Of a stretch of 64,000 nucleotides of DNA, positions 48,864 through 58,115 are shown one piece after another. Source of the DNA: Mycolicibacter hiberniae (lineage in GTDB: Bacteria; Actinomycetota; Actinomycetes; Mycobacteriales; Mycobacteriaceae). The notes under the pieces are model-generated. The model saw only the letters and a program-made list of their open reading frames with translations. It searched no databases and was not told the origin of the DNA. The DNA lies in the NCBI RefSeq assembly GCF_010729485.1, contig NZ_AP022609.1, forward strand, positions 1,116,001-1,180,000. The letters are read 5' to 3'. Numbering within the stretch: position 1 is the first letter of the stretch; each line of letters starts with the position of its first letter. A program made the position numbers and the translations under genes.

Positions 48864-50492
48864 TCACGGAATGAGTTTGCCCGGGTTGAGGATTCCGGCC
48901 GGATCCAAGGTGGCCTTGACGGCCCGCAGCACCTGCACCCCCAGCTCGCCCACTTCGTCGCGCATCCACGGCCGATGATCGGCGCCGACGGCGTGGTGAT
49001 GGGTGATGGTTCCTCCGGTACGCATGATCGCCTCTGCCGCAGTGGCTTTCGCGGCGCTCCACTGTTCGATGGGGTTGCCGCGCTGACCGGCGACCACCGT
49101 GAAGTACAGCGACGCGCCGGTCGGGTAGACGTGCGAGATGTGGCAGAGCACCAGCGCGGGTGTCCCGCTGTCGCCCAGTGCGGTGGTCAGCGCCTCGGTC
49201 ACCGCTTCCTTGAGGGCGGGCACACCCGCCCAGTCGGTGGCGGTCTCCAGGGTTTCGCAGAGCGCGCCGGCGGCCAGCAGGGCGTCGCGCAGGTAGGGCG
49301 CGGAGAACCGCCCGTGCTCCCAGGCGCGTGCCGGTTCTTCGCCCAGTGACGTGCCACCGTGCGCGGCCAGCAGGGCCCGGGTTTCGGAGTGCCGGCTTTC
49401 GGTGTGCTCGGCGGTTCCCTCGAACAGCGTGATCGCCAGGCAGCCGCCGGTGATCTGCTGCCCGCCGATCTGCTCGGTGGTGGCCAGGTTCACCCCCGTC
49501 TCGGCTTCGTCGGACAACCGGATGACGGTCGGGCCGGTACCGGTCTGGGTGACCGCGCGCAGGGCCGCGGCACCGGTGGCGAAGTCCGGAAACGACCACG
49601 CCTCATAGCGGGTGGTCGCGGGCACCGGATGAACCCGCACCCGCACCCGGGTGATGAGCCCGAACGTGCCCTCGGATCCCAGCAGCAGTTGACGCAGGTC
49701 CGGGCCGGCGGCCGAGGCAGGGGCGCGGCCCAGGTCCAGCACTCCGGCCGGGGTGATCATGCGCAGCCCGCGCACCATGTCGTCGAAACGGCCGTACCCG
49801 GCCGAGTCCTGGCCCGAGGAACGGGTCGCGGCGAAACCGCCGAGGGTGGCGAACTGAAAGCTCTGGGGGAAGTGGCCCAGCGAGAATCCGCGTGCCCCGA
49901 GCAGTCGTTCGGCGTCCGGACCGGTGACGCCGGCGCCGAACTCCGCCTCGCCGGACACCTCGTCGAGGTGCAGCAGCTCATCGAAGCGGCGCAGGTCCAC
50001 GCAGACCACGGCCGCGAAGTCGCCGCGAATGGGGTCCAGGCCCCCGACCACGCTGGTTCCGCCGCCGAAGGGGACGACGGCGATGCCGCGCCTGCTGCAC
50101 AGGTCCAAGATGGCCGCGAGTTGGTCTTCGCCGTCGGGGCCGCCGGGCAGCAGCACCGCGTCGGGTGCATCTTGGGGTCCGGAACCGTTGCGCCGCAGCA
50201 GGTCCAGGGTGGACTTGCCGCCGGCGTGCAGCAGCCGGGCGGTGTGGTCGGTGCGGCAGAACTCGGCTCCGACGATCGCCGCCAGGTCCGCGTTGTCGGC
50301 GTCGGACAATGCCGACGGTGTCAGCGGCACCTGCGCGGGATCGGCTTCCGGTGCGCTGGTGCCCTCGACGCCGAGCGTCGCCTTGAGCAGGTTGCGGATG
50401 CCGTCGGACAGCGGTTTGGCCGCGCCGGGATCGCCCCAGGCGTTCCATTTCATCGGCGGGGTCAGGGCGTCCTGGGCATCGGCCGGCGTCAT
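48864..50492 (-). CDS. FAD-binding oxidase, alkyl-dihydroxyacetonephosphate-synthase-like (Rv2251-like)
   Basis: A 542-residue flavoprotein. The FAD-binding loops VVPFGGGTSVVGGLDP and LGHFPQSFQFATLGGFAATRSSGQDS are present. The C-terminal THHHAVGADHRPWMRDEVG segment with its HHH cluster is the hallmark of alkyl-DHAP synthases, which make ether lipids in eukaryotes. In mycobacteria the reaction is unproven. It is divergent from a TetR gene with only 17 bp between the start codons, so both promoters must lie partly within coding DNA or be leaderless. Position beside dagK and glpD suggests glycerolipid metabolism. Confidence 0.84.
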   Translation of the reverse strand: MTPADAQDALTPPMKWNAWGDPGAAKPLSDGIRNLLKATLGVEGTSAPEADPAQVPLTPSALSDADNADLAAIVGAEFCRTDHTARLLHAGGKSTLDLLRRNGSGPQDAPDAVLLPGGPDGEDQLAAILDLCSRRGIAVVPFGGGTSVVGGLDPIRGDFAAVVCVDLRRFDELLHLDEVSGEAEFGAGVTGPDAERLLGARGFSLGHFPQSFQFATLGGFAATRSSGQDSAGYGRFDDMVRGLRMITPAGVLDLGRAPASAAGPDLRQLLLGSEGTFGLITRVRVRVHPVPATTRYEAWSFPDFATGAAALRAVTQTGTGPTVIRLSDEAETGVNLATTEQIGGQQITGGCLAITLFEGTAEHTESRHSETRALLAAHGGTSLGEEPARAWEHGRFSAPYLRDALLAAGALCETLETATDWAGVPALKEAVTEALTTALGDSGTPALVLCHISHVYPTGASLYFTVVAGQRGNPIEQWSAAKATAAEAIMRTGGTITHHHAVGADHRPWMRDEVGELGVQVLRAVKATLDPAGILNPGKLIP

Positions 50493-50497
50493 GCGTT

Positions 50498-50516
50498 ACA
50501 GTATTACATATGCTGT
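50498..50516. promoter_or_regulatory. Candidate TetR operator in the 17-bp divergent gap
   Basis: ACAGTATTACATATGCTGT is an imperfect palindrome: ACAGTAT against ACAGCAT on the opposite strand, six of seven matching around a five-base centre. It covers most of the gap between the divergent flavoprotein and TetR starts and overlaps the TetR ATG at 50510, so binding would block both genes. Confidence 0.5.
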
Positions 50517-51094
50517 CAACCAGTAATGACGAGCAGGGGGAAGTCGGGGAGCGGATCCTGCACGCCGCCGCGGACTGCCTCCTGGCGCTCGGTGTCGAGC
50601 GGGTCACGCTGGCGGCCATTGCGCGTCGGGCCGGGGTGAGCCGTCCCACCGTCTACCGGCGCTGGCCGGACAGCCGCTCGGTGATCGCCGCCCTGCTGAC
50701 AACGCGGGTCACCGCGGCCTGGACGGAACTGGCCGCCGCGCAACCGGGAACCGGGCGCGAGGCGCTGGTCGGCCGGATCGTGGCGACCGCCGACCGGCTG
50801 CGCCACGACGAGGTGGTGATGCAGGTGCTGCACCACGCACCCGATCTGGCGATGGTCTACATCGCCCAGCGGATGGGGGCCAGCCAGCGGCGGCTGATCG
50901 ACCTGGTGGCCGCAGAGCTGAGCGCCGCGCAGAGCGCCGGCAGCGTACGCGCCGGTGACCCGCGCCGGCTCGCCGCGATGTGTCTGCTGATCACCCAGTC
51001 GGCCATCCAGTCCGCGCAGCTCGTCGCGCCGATCCTGGACGAGGCCGCACTCTCCGCCGAACTGGCCTACACCCTGAACAGGTACCTCTCGTGA
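50510..51094 (+). CDS. TetR-family transcriptional regulator (Rv2250c-like)
   Basis: A 194-residue regulator with its HTH domain at residues about 11-57 (GERILHAAADCLLALG, then TLAAIARRAGVSRPTVYRRWPD). The all-helical C-terminal domain is ligand-binding. The stop overlaps the glpD start (GTGA), so repressor and glycerol-3-phosphate dehydrogenase are co-translated. It diverges from the flavoprotein gene over a palindrome. The likely regulon is itself, glpD and the flavoprotein; the ligand may be a lipid or glycerol metabolite, which is inference. ATG 50510 leaves almost no leader, compatible with leaderless translation. Confidence 0.86.
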   Translation: MLSTSNDEQGEVGERILHAAADCLLALGVERVTLAAIARRAGVSRPTVYRRWPDSRSVIAALLTTRVTAAWTELAAAQPGTGREALVGRIVATADRLRHDEVVMQVLHHAPDLAMVYIAQRMGASQRRLIDLVAAELSAAQSAGSVRAGDPRRLAAMCLLITQSAIQSAQLVAPILDEAALSAELAYTLNRYLS

Positions 51095-52623
51095 TATTTT
51101 CCACCGCCGCACTCAACGCCGCCCGGCGCACCGCCGAACTCAACGCACTGGCCGACGGCCCGCCGGTCGACGTCGTCGTGATCGGCGGGGGCATCACCGG
51201 TGCCGGCATCGCCCTGGACGCAGCTGCCCGGGGACTGCGGGTGGTGTGCGTGGACAAGCACGACCTGGCGTTCGGCACCAGCAGGTGGAGCTCCAAGCTG
51301 GTGCACGGCGGACTGCGCTACCTGGCCACCGGCAACGTGGGCATCGCGCGGCGCAGTGCCATCGAACGCGGCATCCTGATGACCCGCATCGCGCCCCACC
51401 TGGTCCGGGCGATGCCGCAACTGGTGCCCCTGCTGGGAGCCATGCGCCCGCGCGACCGGGCCCTGGTCCGCACCGGGTTCCTCGCCGGGGACGCCCTGCG
51501 CCGCCTGGCCGGCACCCCGGCCACGGTGTTGCCCCGTTCGCGGCGGATCTCGCCGGCGCAGGTCGCCGAACTGGCGCCCACGGTGCGCCGCGACGGCCTC
51601 GACGGCGGCCTGCTGGCCTACGACGGACAACTGATCGACGACGCACGGCTGGTCGCGGCGGTGGCCCGCACCGCGGCCCAGCACGGCGCGGCCATCCTGA
51701 CCTATGTGGCGGCGTCGCACGCCACCGGCGACACCGTCACGCTGACCGACCAGTTCTCCGGGGAGTCATTGCAGGTGTCCGCGCGGGCCGTCATCAACGC
51801 CACCGGAGTGTGGGCCGCCGACATCGACCCCGCCTTGCGGCTGCGGCCCAGTCGCGGCACCCACCTGGTGTTCGACGCGGCGGCGTTCGGCAACCCGGCT
51901 GCCGCGCTGACGGTACCGATCCCCGGGGAACTCAACCGGTTCGTGTTCGCCATGCCCGAGCAGCTCGGCCGGGTGTACCTCGGTCTCACCGACGAGGAAG
52001 CTCCCGGGCCCATCCCCGACGTCCCGCAGCCGACTGCGGCCGAAGTCGCTTTCCTGCTGGACACGGTCAACACCGCGCTGGGGACCGCCCTGGACGCCAG
52101 TGACGTGCGCGGCGCCTACGCCGGGCTGCGGCCGCTGATCGACACCGGATCAGGGCATACCGCCGACGTCTCGCGCAACCACGCCGTGGTGGAATCCGGC
52201 AGCGGGGTGTTCAGCGTGATCGGCGGCAAGCTCACCGAATACCGGCACATGGCGCAAGACGTGCTGGACCGCGCCGTGCGGCAGCGGGCATTGGCCGCCG
52301 CGCCGTGCCGCACGCGCGACCTGCCGTTGATCGGCGCGCCGCGCAACCCCGGATCGCCGGTGCCGCCGGCCGGCCTGCCCGCGTCGCTGGTCTTGCGTTA
52401 CGGCGCCGAGGCGGCCAATGTGCTGGCAGCCGCCACCTGCCGGCGGCCGGACGAACCGGTGGCCGAGGGGATCGACGTGCTCCGTGCGGAATTCGAATAC
52501 GCGGTCAGTCACGAGGGCGCGCTGACCGCGGCCGACATCGTGGACCGCCGCACCCGGATCGGGCTGGTGGCCCAAGACCGGGATCGGGTGCTCGACGTCG
52601 CCCGGGAATTCGTGAGCGACTAG
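51091..52623 (+). CDS. glpD1: Glycerol-3-phosphate dehydrogenase GlpD (GlpD1-like)
   Basis: A 510-residue FAD-dependent dehydrogenase that oxidises sn-glycerol 3-phosphate to dihydroxyacetone phosphate and passes electrons to the quinone pool. The FAD motif is VVIGGGITGAGIALDAAARG, followed by TSRWSSKLVHGGLRYL; the second FAD contact is SVIGGKLTEYRHMAQ. A C-terminal helical cap ends the protein. The GTG start overlaps the tetR stop. Its own stop overlaps the accD6 stop by four bases in a convergent arrangement, as in M. tuberculosis gene order. Confidence 0.9.
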   Translation: MIFSTAALNAARRTAELNALADGPPVDVVVIGGGITGAGIALDAAARGLRVVCVDKHDLAFGTSRWSSKLVHGGLRYLATGNVGIARRSAIERGILMTRIAPHLVRAMPQLVPLLGAMRPRDRALVRTGFLAGDALRRLAGTPATVLPRSRRISPAQVAELAPTVRRDGLDGGLLAYDGQLIDDARLVAAVARTAAQHGAAILTYVAASHATGDTVTLTDQFSGESLQVSARAVINATGVWAADIDPALRLRPSRGTHLVFDAAAFGNPAAALTVPIPGELNRFVFAMPEQLGRVYLGLTDEEAPGPIPDVPQPTAAEVAFLLDTVNTALGTALDASDVRGAYAGLRPLIDTGSGHTADVSRNHAVVESGSGVFSVIGGKLTEYRHMAQDVLDRAVRQRALAAAPCRTRDLPLIGAPRNPGSPVPPAGLPASLVLRYGAEAANVLAAATCRRPDEPVAEGIDVLRAEFEYAVSHEGALTAADIVDRRTRIGLVAQDRDRVLDVAREFVSD

Positions 52624-54041
52624 AGCGGGATGTTCTTGTGGCGGCCGCGGCGGGCGGGCGCCTCGGCCAGCGCCTGAGTGATCTTGCCGCGGGTGTGGGA
52701 CGGGTCGATCTTCTCGTCGACCACGCCGATGTCGATGGCGCTGTCCACTCCGCCGGCGATCCGCTCGTGCTCGGCGGCCAGCTCTTCGTGCAGCGCCTCG
52801 CGCTCGTCGTCGGGCGCGGCGGCCAGCTTCTTCTTGTGCAGGATGCCCACGGCGGCCTTGGCGCCCATCACCGCGACCTCGGCGTCCGGCCAGGCGAAGA
52901 CCTTGGTGGCGCCCAACGACCGCGAGTTCATCGCGATGTAGGCCCCGCCGTAGGTCTTGCGGGTGACCAGCGTGACGCGGGGGACGGTGGCCTCGCCGAA
53001 CGCGTGCAACAGCTTGGCGCCGCGGCGCACCACGCCGCCCCATTCCTGCCCGACCCCGGGCAGGTAGCCCGGCACGTCGACGATCACGATCAGCGGAATG
53101 CCGAACGCGTCGCACAGCCGCACGAAACGTGCCGCCTTCTCCGCGCTTTCGGAGTTCAGGCAGCCGCCCAGCCGCAGCGGGTTGTTGGCCAGCACGCCGA
53201 CCGTGCGGCCCGAGAGCCGGCCCAACCCGACCACCATCGACGGCGCCCACTTGGCCTGGAACTCATCGAAGGGGGCGTCGGAGTCGAGCAGCCCGAGCAC
53301 CAGCGGGTGCACGTCATAGGCGCGGCGCGCGGACTCCGGCAGCAGCGCGTGCAGGTCGATCTCGCCCGCCTCGGCCTTATTGCGGTCGAAATGACCCTGC
53401 TGGCAGAACAACCCGACCAGGCGGCGGCCACGCGCGTAGGCGTCCAGCTCGTCGTCGGCGACGATGTGGCACACCCCGGACTTCTTGTGGTGGGTGTCGG
53501 GGCCGCCGAGGGCGGCCATGTCGACGTCCTCACCGGTGACGCTGCGCACCACATCGGGGCCGGTGACGAACACCCGGCCCTCCGGCGCCATCACGATGAC
53601 ATCGGTCAGCGCCGGACCGTAGGCGGCGCCGCCGGCGGCGAAACCGACCACCACCGAGATCTGCGGGACGAACCCCGAGGCCCGGATCATGGCCTCGAAA
53701 ACCCGCCCCACCGCGTGCAGGGCTCGCACGCCCTCGGCCAGCCGGGCGCCGCCGGAGTGCCACAGCCCCACGATGGGGCTCTGTTCGGCGATCGCGGTGT
53801 CGTAGGCGTTGACGATGTGGTCGCAGCCCTCGATGCCCATCGCACCGCCCATCACGGTGCCGTCGGTGCAGAACGCGATGGTGCGCACCCCGTTGACGGT
53901 GCCTCCGGCGGCCAGCACCCCGGAGCGGTCACGCTCGTGCAGCAACTCCACGGTGCCGTCGTCGAAGAACGTCGACAGACGCAACAGGGGATCGCGCGGG
54001 TCGAGCGATTCGCCCACCGTATCGGGAGCCATGGTCGTCAT
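52620..54041 (-). CDS. accD6: AccD6, acyl-CoA carboxylase beta (carboxyltransferase) subunit
   Basis: A 473-residue biotin-dependent carboxyltransferase that makes malonyl-CoA for fatty-acid and mycolate synthesis together with the AccA3 subunit. Two crotonase-like halves are visible: the N-terminal GLWHSGGARLAEGVRAL with VVVGFAAGGAAYGPALTD, and the C-terminal DVPGYLPGVGQEWGG with VTRKTYGGAYIAMNSRSLGA. The ATG at 54041 agrees with M. tuberculosis length. It is the last gene of the FAS-II operon, 46 bp after kasB. Confidence 0.93.
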   Translation of the reverse strand: MTTMAPDTVGESLDPRDPLLRLSTFFDDGTVELLHERDRSGVLAAGGTVNGVRTIAFCTDGTVMGGAMGIEGCDHIVNAYDTAIAEQSPIVGLWHSGGARLAEGVRALHAVGRVFEAMIRASGFVPQISVVVGFAAGGAAYGPALTDVIVMAPEGRVFVTGPDVVRSVTGEDVDMAALGGPDTHHKKSGVCHIVADDELDAYARGRRLVGLFCQQGHFDRNKAEAGEIDLHALLPESARRAYDVHPLVLGLLDSDAPFDEFQAKWAPSMVVGLGRLSGRTVGVLANNPLRLGGCLNSESAEKAARFVRLCDAFGIPLIVIVDVPGYLPGVGQEWGGVVRRGAKLLHAFGEATVPRVTLVTRKTYGGAYIAMNSRSLGATKVFAWPDAEVAVMGAKAAVGILHKKKLAAAPDDEREALHEELAAEHERIAGGVDSAIDIGVVDEKIDPSHTRGKITQALAEAPARRGRHKNIPL

Positions 54042-54087
54042 CGCGCCTCTCCTTGCATTATTTGATCGCGGGTGTGTCTGCGGCTGG

Positions 54088-55356
54088 TCAGTACCGGCCG
54101 AAGACGATTGCGACGTTGTGTCCGCCGAACCCGAACGAGTTGTTGATCGCGTACTCGTAGTTGCCCGGCCGCGGTTCCCCGGACACCACGTCCAGGTCGA
54201 TCTCCGGGTCGAGATTCTCCAAGTTACGCGTCGGCGGGATGACCTGGTCACGCAAGGCCATCACCGTCAGGATGGATTCGACCGCGCCCACCGCGCCCAC
54301 CGAGTGGCCCAGTGCCGCTTTGGGCGCGTACACCGCGGCGTTGCCGCCGTGCGGCCCCAAGGCGAGGTTGATGGCGTGGCCTTCTGCCACGTCGCCCGCC
54401 GTGGTTCCGGTGGCATGGGCGTTGACGTGGCTGATGTCGCCAGGAGTCAGGCCGCCGATCTGGATGGCCCGCGTCATCGCCCGGCCGGCGGACTGGCCGT
54501 CGGGGTCCGGCGCGACGATGTGGTAGCCGTCCGAGGTGATCGACGCACCCATGATCCGGGCGATGATATTGGCGCCGCGCGCCTTGGCGTGCTCCTCGGT
54601 CTCGATCACCATCAGCGCGCCGCCCTCGCCGAACACGAAACCGTTGCGGTCGCGGTCGAAGGGACGACAGGCCCCCTCCGGGTCGTCGTTGCTGGTGGAC
54701 AGCACGATGCGCATCTGGGCGAACCCGGCGATCGGCACCGCTTCGATCCGGGTCTCCACGCCGCCGCAGATCGCCATGTCGGCTTCGCCGAGCACGATCT
54801 GCTGCCAGGCGTGCGCAATACCTTCGGAACCGGATGCACAGGCCGAGACCGGGGTGATCACCCCGGCCTTGGCCTGCCGGTCCAGTCCGACGGTCGCGGC
54901 CGCACCGTTGGGCATGTACTTCTGCACGACCAGCGGTGAGACCGCCTTGAGGCCGCGCTCACGCATCCCGTCATAGGACCAGACGAGTTCCTCGCTGGAG
55001 CCCATCCCGGTGCCGATCGACACCATGAGGCGCCGGGTGTCGACTTCGGGTGAGCCGGCGTGCTCCCAGGCACGCCGGCTCAGCGCCAAAGCCATCTTCT
55101 GCAGGTAGGAAAGCCGACGCAGCTCGGTCCGACTCAACCCTTCGTCGAAGGACTCCGGGGTCTCGATGAGATGCCCGCCGATACGAACCGGCAGGTCATA
55201 CTCCTCGACGAACGAGTCGGTGAGCTTGCGAATGCCGCTCTGGCCGTCCAGCAGCTTCTTCCAGGTGTCCTCCCCGTCCGCGGCCAATGCCGTCGTCATG
55301 GCGAAGCCGGTGACGACGACGTTGGGGAGACCCTTTCCCGTTGCCAGCGTTGACAT
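54088..55356 (-). CDS. kasB: KasB, beta-ketoacyl-ACP synthase
   Basis: A 422-residue FAS-II condensing enzyme that extends meromycolate chains on AcpM to full length. The catalytic Cys173 is in SACASGSE; the two histidines are in [12 protein letters not shown] and [12 protein letters not shown]. Compared with KasA, it has the slightly longer N-terminus [15 protein letters not shown]. It follows kasA by 33 bp and the two proteins are clear paralogues (identical [13 protein letters not shown] endings). The assignment as KasB, not KasA, rests on gene order and this N-terminus. Confidence 0.93.
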   Translation of the reverse strand: MSTLATGKGLPNVVVTGFAMTTALAADGEDTWKKLLDGQSGIRKLTDSFVEEYDLPVRIGGHLIETPESFDEGLSRTELRRLSYLQKMALALSRRAWEHAGSPEVDTRRLMVSIGTGMGSSEELVWSYDGMRERGLKAVSPLVVQKYMPNGAAATVGLDRQAKAGVITPVSACASGSEGIAHAWQQIVLGEADMAICGGVETRIEAVPIAGFAQMRIVLSTSNDDPEGACRPFDRDRNGFVFGEGGALMVIETEEHAKARGANIIARIMGASITSDGYHIVAPDPDGQSAGRAMTRAIQIGGLTPGDISHVNAHATGTTAGDVAEGHAINLALGPHGGNAAVYAPKAALGHSVGAVGAVESILTVMALRDQVIPPTRNLENLDPEIDLDVVSGEPRPGNYEYAINNSFGFGGHNVAIVFGRY

Positions 55357-55389
55357 GGCTGTTGCGAACTTCCCTCTCTTGGTACTGCT

Positions 55390-56643
55390 CTAGTACCGCC
55401 CGAAGGCGAGCGCGACGTTGTGCCCACCGAAACCGAATGAGTTGTTGATGGCGTAGGAGTACTCGCCGTAACGAGGTGCTCCGGCCACGACGTCCAGGTT
55501 GATCTCCGGATCCGGCGTCTCGTAGTTCAGCGTCGGCGGGATGACCCCGTCACGCAGCGTGAGCACCGTGAGCACGGACTCCAGCGCACCGACCGCTCCG
55601 ATGGAGTGGCCCAGCGCCGACTTGGGTGCGTAGACCGCGGCGTGCTCGCATCCGGCTACCCGGATGGCGTTCGCCTCGGCGGTGTCACCGATCGGGGTGG
55701 CTGTTCCGTGCGCGTTGATGTGGTCGACGTCCTTGGGGGACAGACCCGCCAACTCCAGCGCCCGGGTCATCGCACGGCCGGCCCGCTTGCCGTCGGGACC
55801 GGGAGCCACCATGTGGTAGGCGTCGGAGGTGATCCCGGCGCCCATCAGCCTGGCCAGCGGCTTGGCGCCACGTGCCTTGGCGTGCTCTTCGGTCTCGATG
55901 ATCATCAGCGCACCGGCTTCACCGAACACGAAGCCGTCCCGGTCCTTGTCGAAGGGCCGCGACGCACCCTCGGGGTTGTCGTTACGGGTCGACATCGCGC
56001 GCATCATCGAGAACGTCGCGATCGGCAACGCCTCGATGCCGCCTTCGACACCGCCGCAGACCGCGAAGTCCGCGTCTCCCATGACGATCTGGCGCCACGC
56101 GTGCGCGATCGCCTCCGAACCCGAGGAGCAGGCCGACACCGGGGTGATGACCCCGGCGCGAGCGCCGAGCTGAAGGCCGACCACGGCCGCCGCACCGTTG
56201 GGCATGATCATCTGAACGGCCAGCGGCGACACCTTGCGGGGGCCGCCCTCGTTCATCAGGTCATAGGTCTCGACGATCTTCTCGCCGCCGCCCAGTCCGG
56301 TACCGACGACGACCGTGAATCGGTCGGGGTCGACCTCCGGGGATCCGGCGTTCTCCCACAACCGCCCGGAGAGCAGCTTGGCCATCCGCTGGACGTACGA
56401 CATCCGTCGCAGGTCCAGCCGGCCCATGTGTTCGTCGACCGGGTCCTTGAGGTGTCCGCCGATCTTGACCGGCAAGTCCCACTTGGTGACGAAGTCGTCC
56501 TCAAGCACATGGATGCCGCTCTCACCGGCGAGCAGACCCTTCCACGTGCTCTCGATGTCCCCGCTGATTGAAGTGGTGGCCTCAACGGCGGTTACCACGA
56601 CATTCGGGTAACCGCCGTTGGCCGTAGAAGGCTGCGAGGACAC
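55390..56643 (-). CDS. kasA: KasA, beta-ketoacyl-ACP synthase
   Basis: A 417-residue FAS-II elongating synthase that condenses malonyl-AcpM with growing acyl-AcpM. The catalytic Cys172 is in SACSSGSE, and the histidines are in [12 protein letters not shown] and [12 protein letters not shown]. The start [17 protein letters not shown] lies two bases after the acpM stop, so translation is tightly linked. In M. tuberculosis it is the essential target of thiolactomycin. The next gene, kasB, starts 33 bp downstream. Confidence 0.95.
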   Translation of the reverse strand: MSSQPSTANGGYPNVVVTAVEATTSISGDIESTWKGLLAGESGIHVLEDDFVTKWDLPVKIGGHLKDPVDEHMGRLDLRRMSYVQRMAKLLSGRLWENAGSPEVDPDRFTVVVGTGLGGGEKIVETYDLMNEGGPRKVSPLAVQMIMPNGAAAVVGLQLGARAGVITPVSACSSGSEAIAHAWRQIVMGDADFAVCGGVEGGIEALPIATFSMMRAMSTRNDNPEGASRPFDKDRDGFVFGEAGALMIIETEEHAKARGAKPLARLMGAGITSDAYHMVAPGPDGKRAGRAMTRALELAGLSPKDVDHINAHGTATPIGDTAEANAIRVAGCEHAAVYAPKSALGHSIGAVGALESVLTVLTLRDGVIPPTLNYETPDPEINLDVVAGAPRYGEYSYAINNSFGFGGHNVALAFGRY

Positions 56644-56645
56644 GA

Positions 56646-56945
56646 TTAGCTCTCGGAACCGAACTTCTCGCGCAGCGCGGCGGCAGCCTCGGGGTTCTCG
56701 GCCTCGAGCTTCTGGATGTACGCCACCACGTCACCGACGGTGCGCAGACCGGCGAGGTCCTCGTCCGGGATCTTCACGCCGTACTTGTCTTCGGTCTGCA
56801 CCGCGATCTCCACCATCGACAGCGAGTCGATGTCCAGGTCGTCGACGAAGGACTTCTCGACGGTGACCTCGCTCGGCTCGATACCGGTCACCTCTTCGAT
56901 GATCTCGGCGAGACCGGCGATGATTTCATCCTGGCTGGCAGCCAC
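56646..56945 (-). CDS. acpM: AcpM, meromycolate extension acyl carrier protein
   Basis: A 99-residue carrier protein. The phosphopantetheine attachment serine is in [12 protein letters not shown], and the helical core matches mycobacterial AcpM closely. M. tuberculosis AcpM has 115 residues; this one stops earlier with LREKFGSES, so the C-terminal extension is short, as I recall for M. smegmatis. The GTG at 56945 is preceded by AAGGGA nine bases upstream; the in-frame start at 56972 lacks a ribosome-binding site. It lies between fabD (83 bp upstream) and kasA (2 bp). Confidence 0.94.
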   Translation of the reverse strand: MAASQDEIIAGLAEIIEEVTGIEPSEVTVEKSFVDDLDIDSLSMVEIAVQTEDKYGVKIPDEDLAGLRTVGDVVAYIQKLEAENPEAAAALREKFGSES

Positions 56946-57028
56946 TGTGATTCCCTTCGGTTGGATCCGCACGGGGGTGTGCGGGTTGATTTACTGCGTA
57001 TCTGGTTGTGCAGCTTTTGGAGCGGGCG

Positions 57029-57943
57029 TCAGAACTCGGGCAGCCCGTCCAGATCTGCGGGGGCCTTGACAGCGTGCGTCGGCGTCCCCCGAAGTTCGCG
57101 CTTCGCGATACCGGCCAGCGTGCCGGCGGGCGGAAACTCCACGATTGCCGTGACCTCACGGGCGCGGAGCGTCTCGGTGCACAGGTCCCAGCGCACCGGG
57201 CGGGTCAACTGGGCGACCAGGTACTCCATCGCCTGGGCCGCGGACGTCACCGGTTGCCCGTCGCGGTTGGAGAGCAGGGTGGCGGTCGGCTCGGAGGTGC
57301 TCACCTGCTCGGCGGCGGCGGCGTAGGCCTCCAGGGCCGGCGCCATGTACTGGGTGTGGAACGCCCCCGCGGTGGCCAGCTTGCGGACCCGGGCCTTGGC
57401 GGGCGGGTCTTCGGCGAGCTTGTCCAGCGCGGTCAGCGGCCCGGCCGCCACGATCTGCCCGACGGCGTTGCGGTTGGCCGGGGTCAGGTCGAGTTGTTCG
57501 AGGCGGGTCAGCACCTCGGCCTCGTCGCCGCCGAGCACCGCGGCCATGCCGGTGGGCTCCAGGGCGCAGGCCTTGGCCATTTCGCGGCCGCGGGTGGCCG
57601 CCAGCATGACGGCATCGTCGGCGGAGATGACGCCGGCGATGGCGTAGGCGGCGATCTCACCGACCGAGTGGCCGGCCACGATGACATCGCTGCCGGCGGC
57701 CCGACTCTTGGTCAGCTCGGCGTAGGCCAGCAGCGTTGCCGCCACCACCAGCGGTTGGGTGACCGCCGTGTCGGTGATCTCCTCGGCGGTTGCGGTGGTG
57801 CCGAGTGCGACCAAGTCGAGGTCGCTGATCTGCGACCAGGCGGCCAACTGCTCGCGGGCAGCGTCAGCACCGGGCCCCTCGAGCCACGGCGACAGCATGC
57901 CGGGGGTCTGAGATCCCTGTCCGGGAGCGAGCAACGCAATCAC
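57029..57943 (-). CDS. fabD: FabD, malonyl-CoA:ACP transacylase
   Basis: A 304-residue cytosolic enzyme that loads malonyl groups on AcpM for the FAS-II cycle. The substrate motif is LLAPGQGSQTPGM at the N-terminus; the nucleophile is Ser93 in AGHSVGE; the catalytic His is in GAFHTQYM. It is the first gene of the fabD-acpM-kasA-kasB-accD6 operon. The 172-bp region upstream, shared with the end of mabR, carries a TTTTGT-N9-ACAAAA operator. The ATG at 57943 starts directly at the conserved N-terminal strand. Confidence 0.94.
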   Translation of the reverse strand: MIALLAPGQGSQTPGMLSPWLEGPGADAAREQLAAWSQISDLDLVALGTTATAEEITDTAVTQPLVVAATLLAYAELTKSRAAGSDVIVAGHSVGEIAAYAIAGVISADDAVMLAATRGREMAKACALEPTGMAAVLGGDEAEVLTRLEQLDLTPANRNAVGQIVAAGPLTALDKLAEDPPAKARVRKLATAGAFHTQYMAPALEAYAAAAEQVSTSEPTATLLSNRDGQPVTSAAQAMEYLVAQLTRPVRWDLCTETLRAREVTAIVEFPPAGTLAGIAKRELRGTPTHAVKAPADLDGLPEF

Positions 57944-58009
57944 ATCTTTAAGAGAACATTGTGAAGCGCTGTTTGCAGGATGTCCTAGATTATGAACATT
58001 GTCTTATGT

Positions 58010-58030
58010 TTTTGTGGAGACCCTACAAAA
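58010..58030. promoter_or_regulatory. Candidate MabR operator upstream of fabD
   Basis: TTTTGT (58010-58015), nine bases and ACAAAA (58025-58030) form a perfect six-base inverted repeat, 67-87 bp upstream of the fabD start. A second repeat AACAT-N6-ATGTT (57995-58010) adjoins it. MabR is known to bind the FAS-II promoter in mycobacteria; assigning this palindrome to MabR is from context and recall. Confidence 0.65.
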
Positions 58031-58115
58031 CTGCCGGTTGCTGCGATGTCATCGATACCGAAATGCGACAACGGTGCCCGCGATGGCGCCCCTGCCGGTG
58101 CCCTGGGCGACCGGA

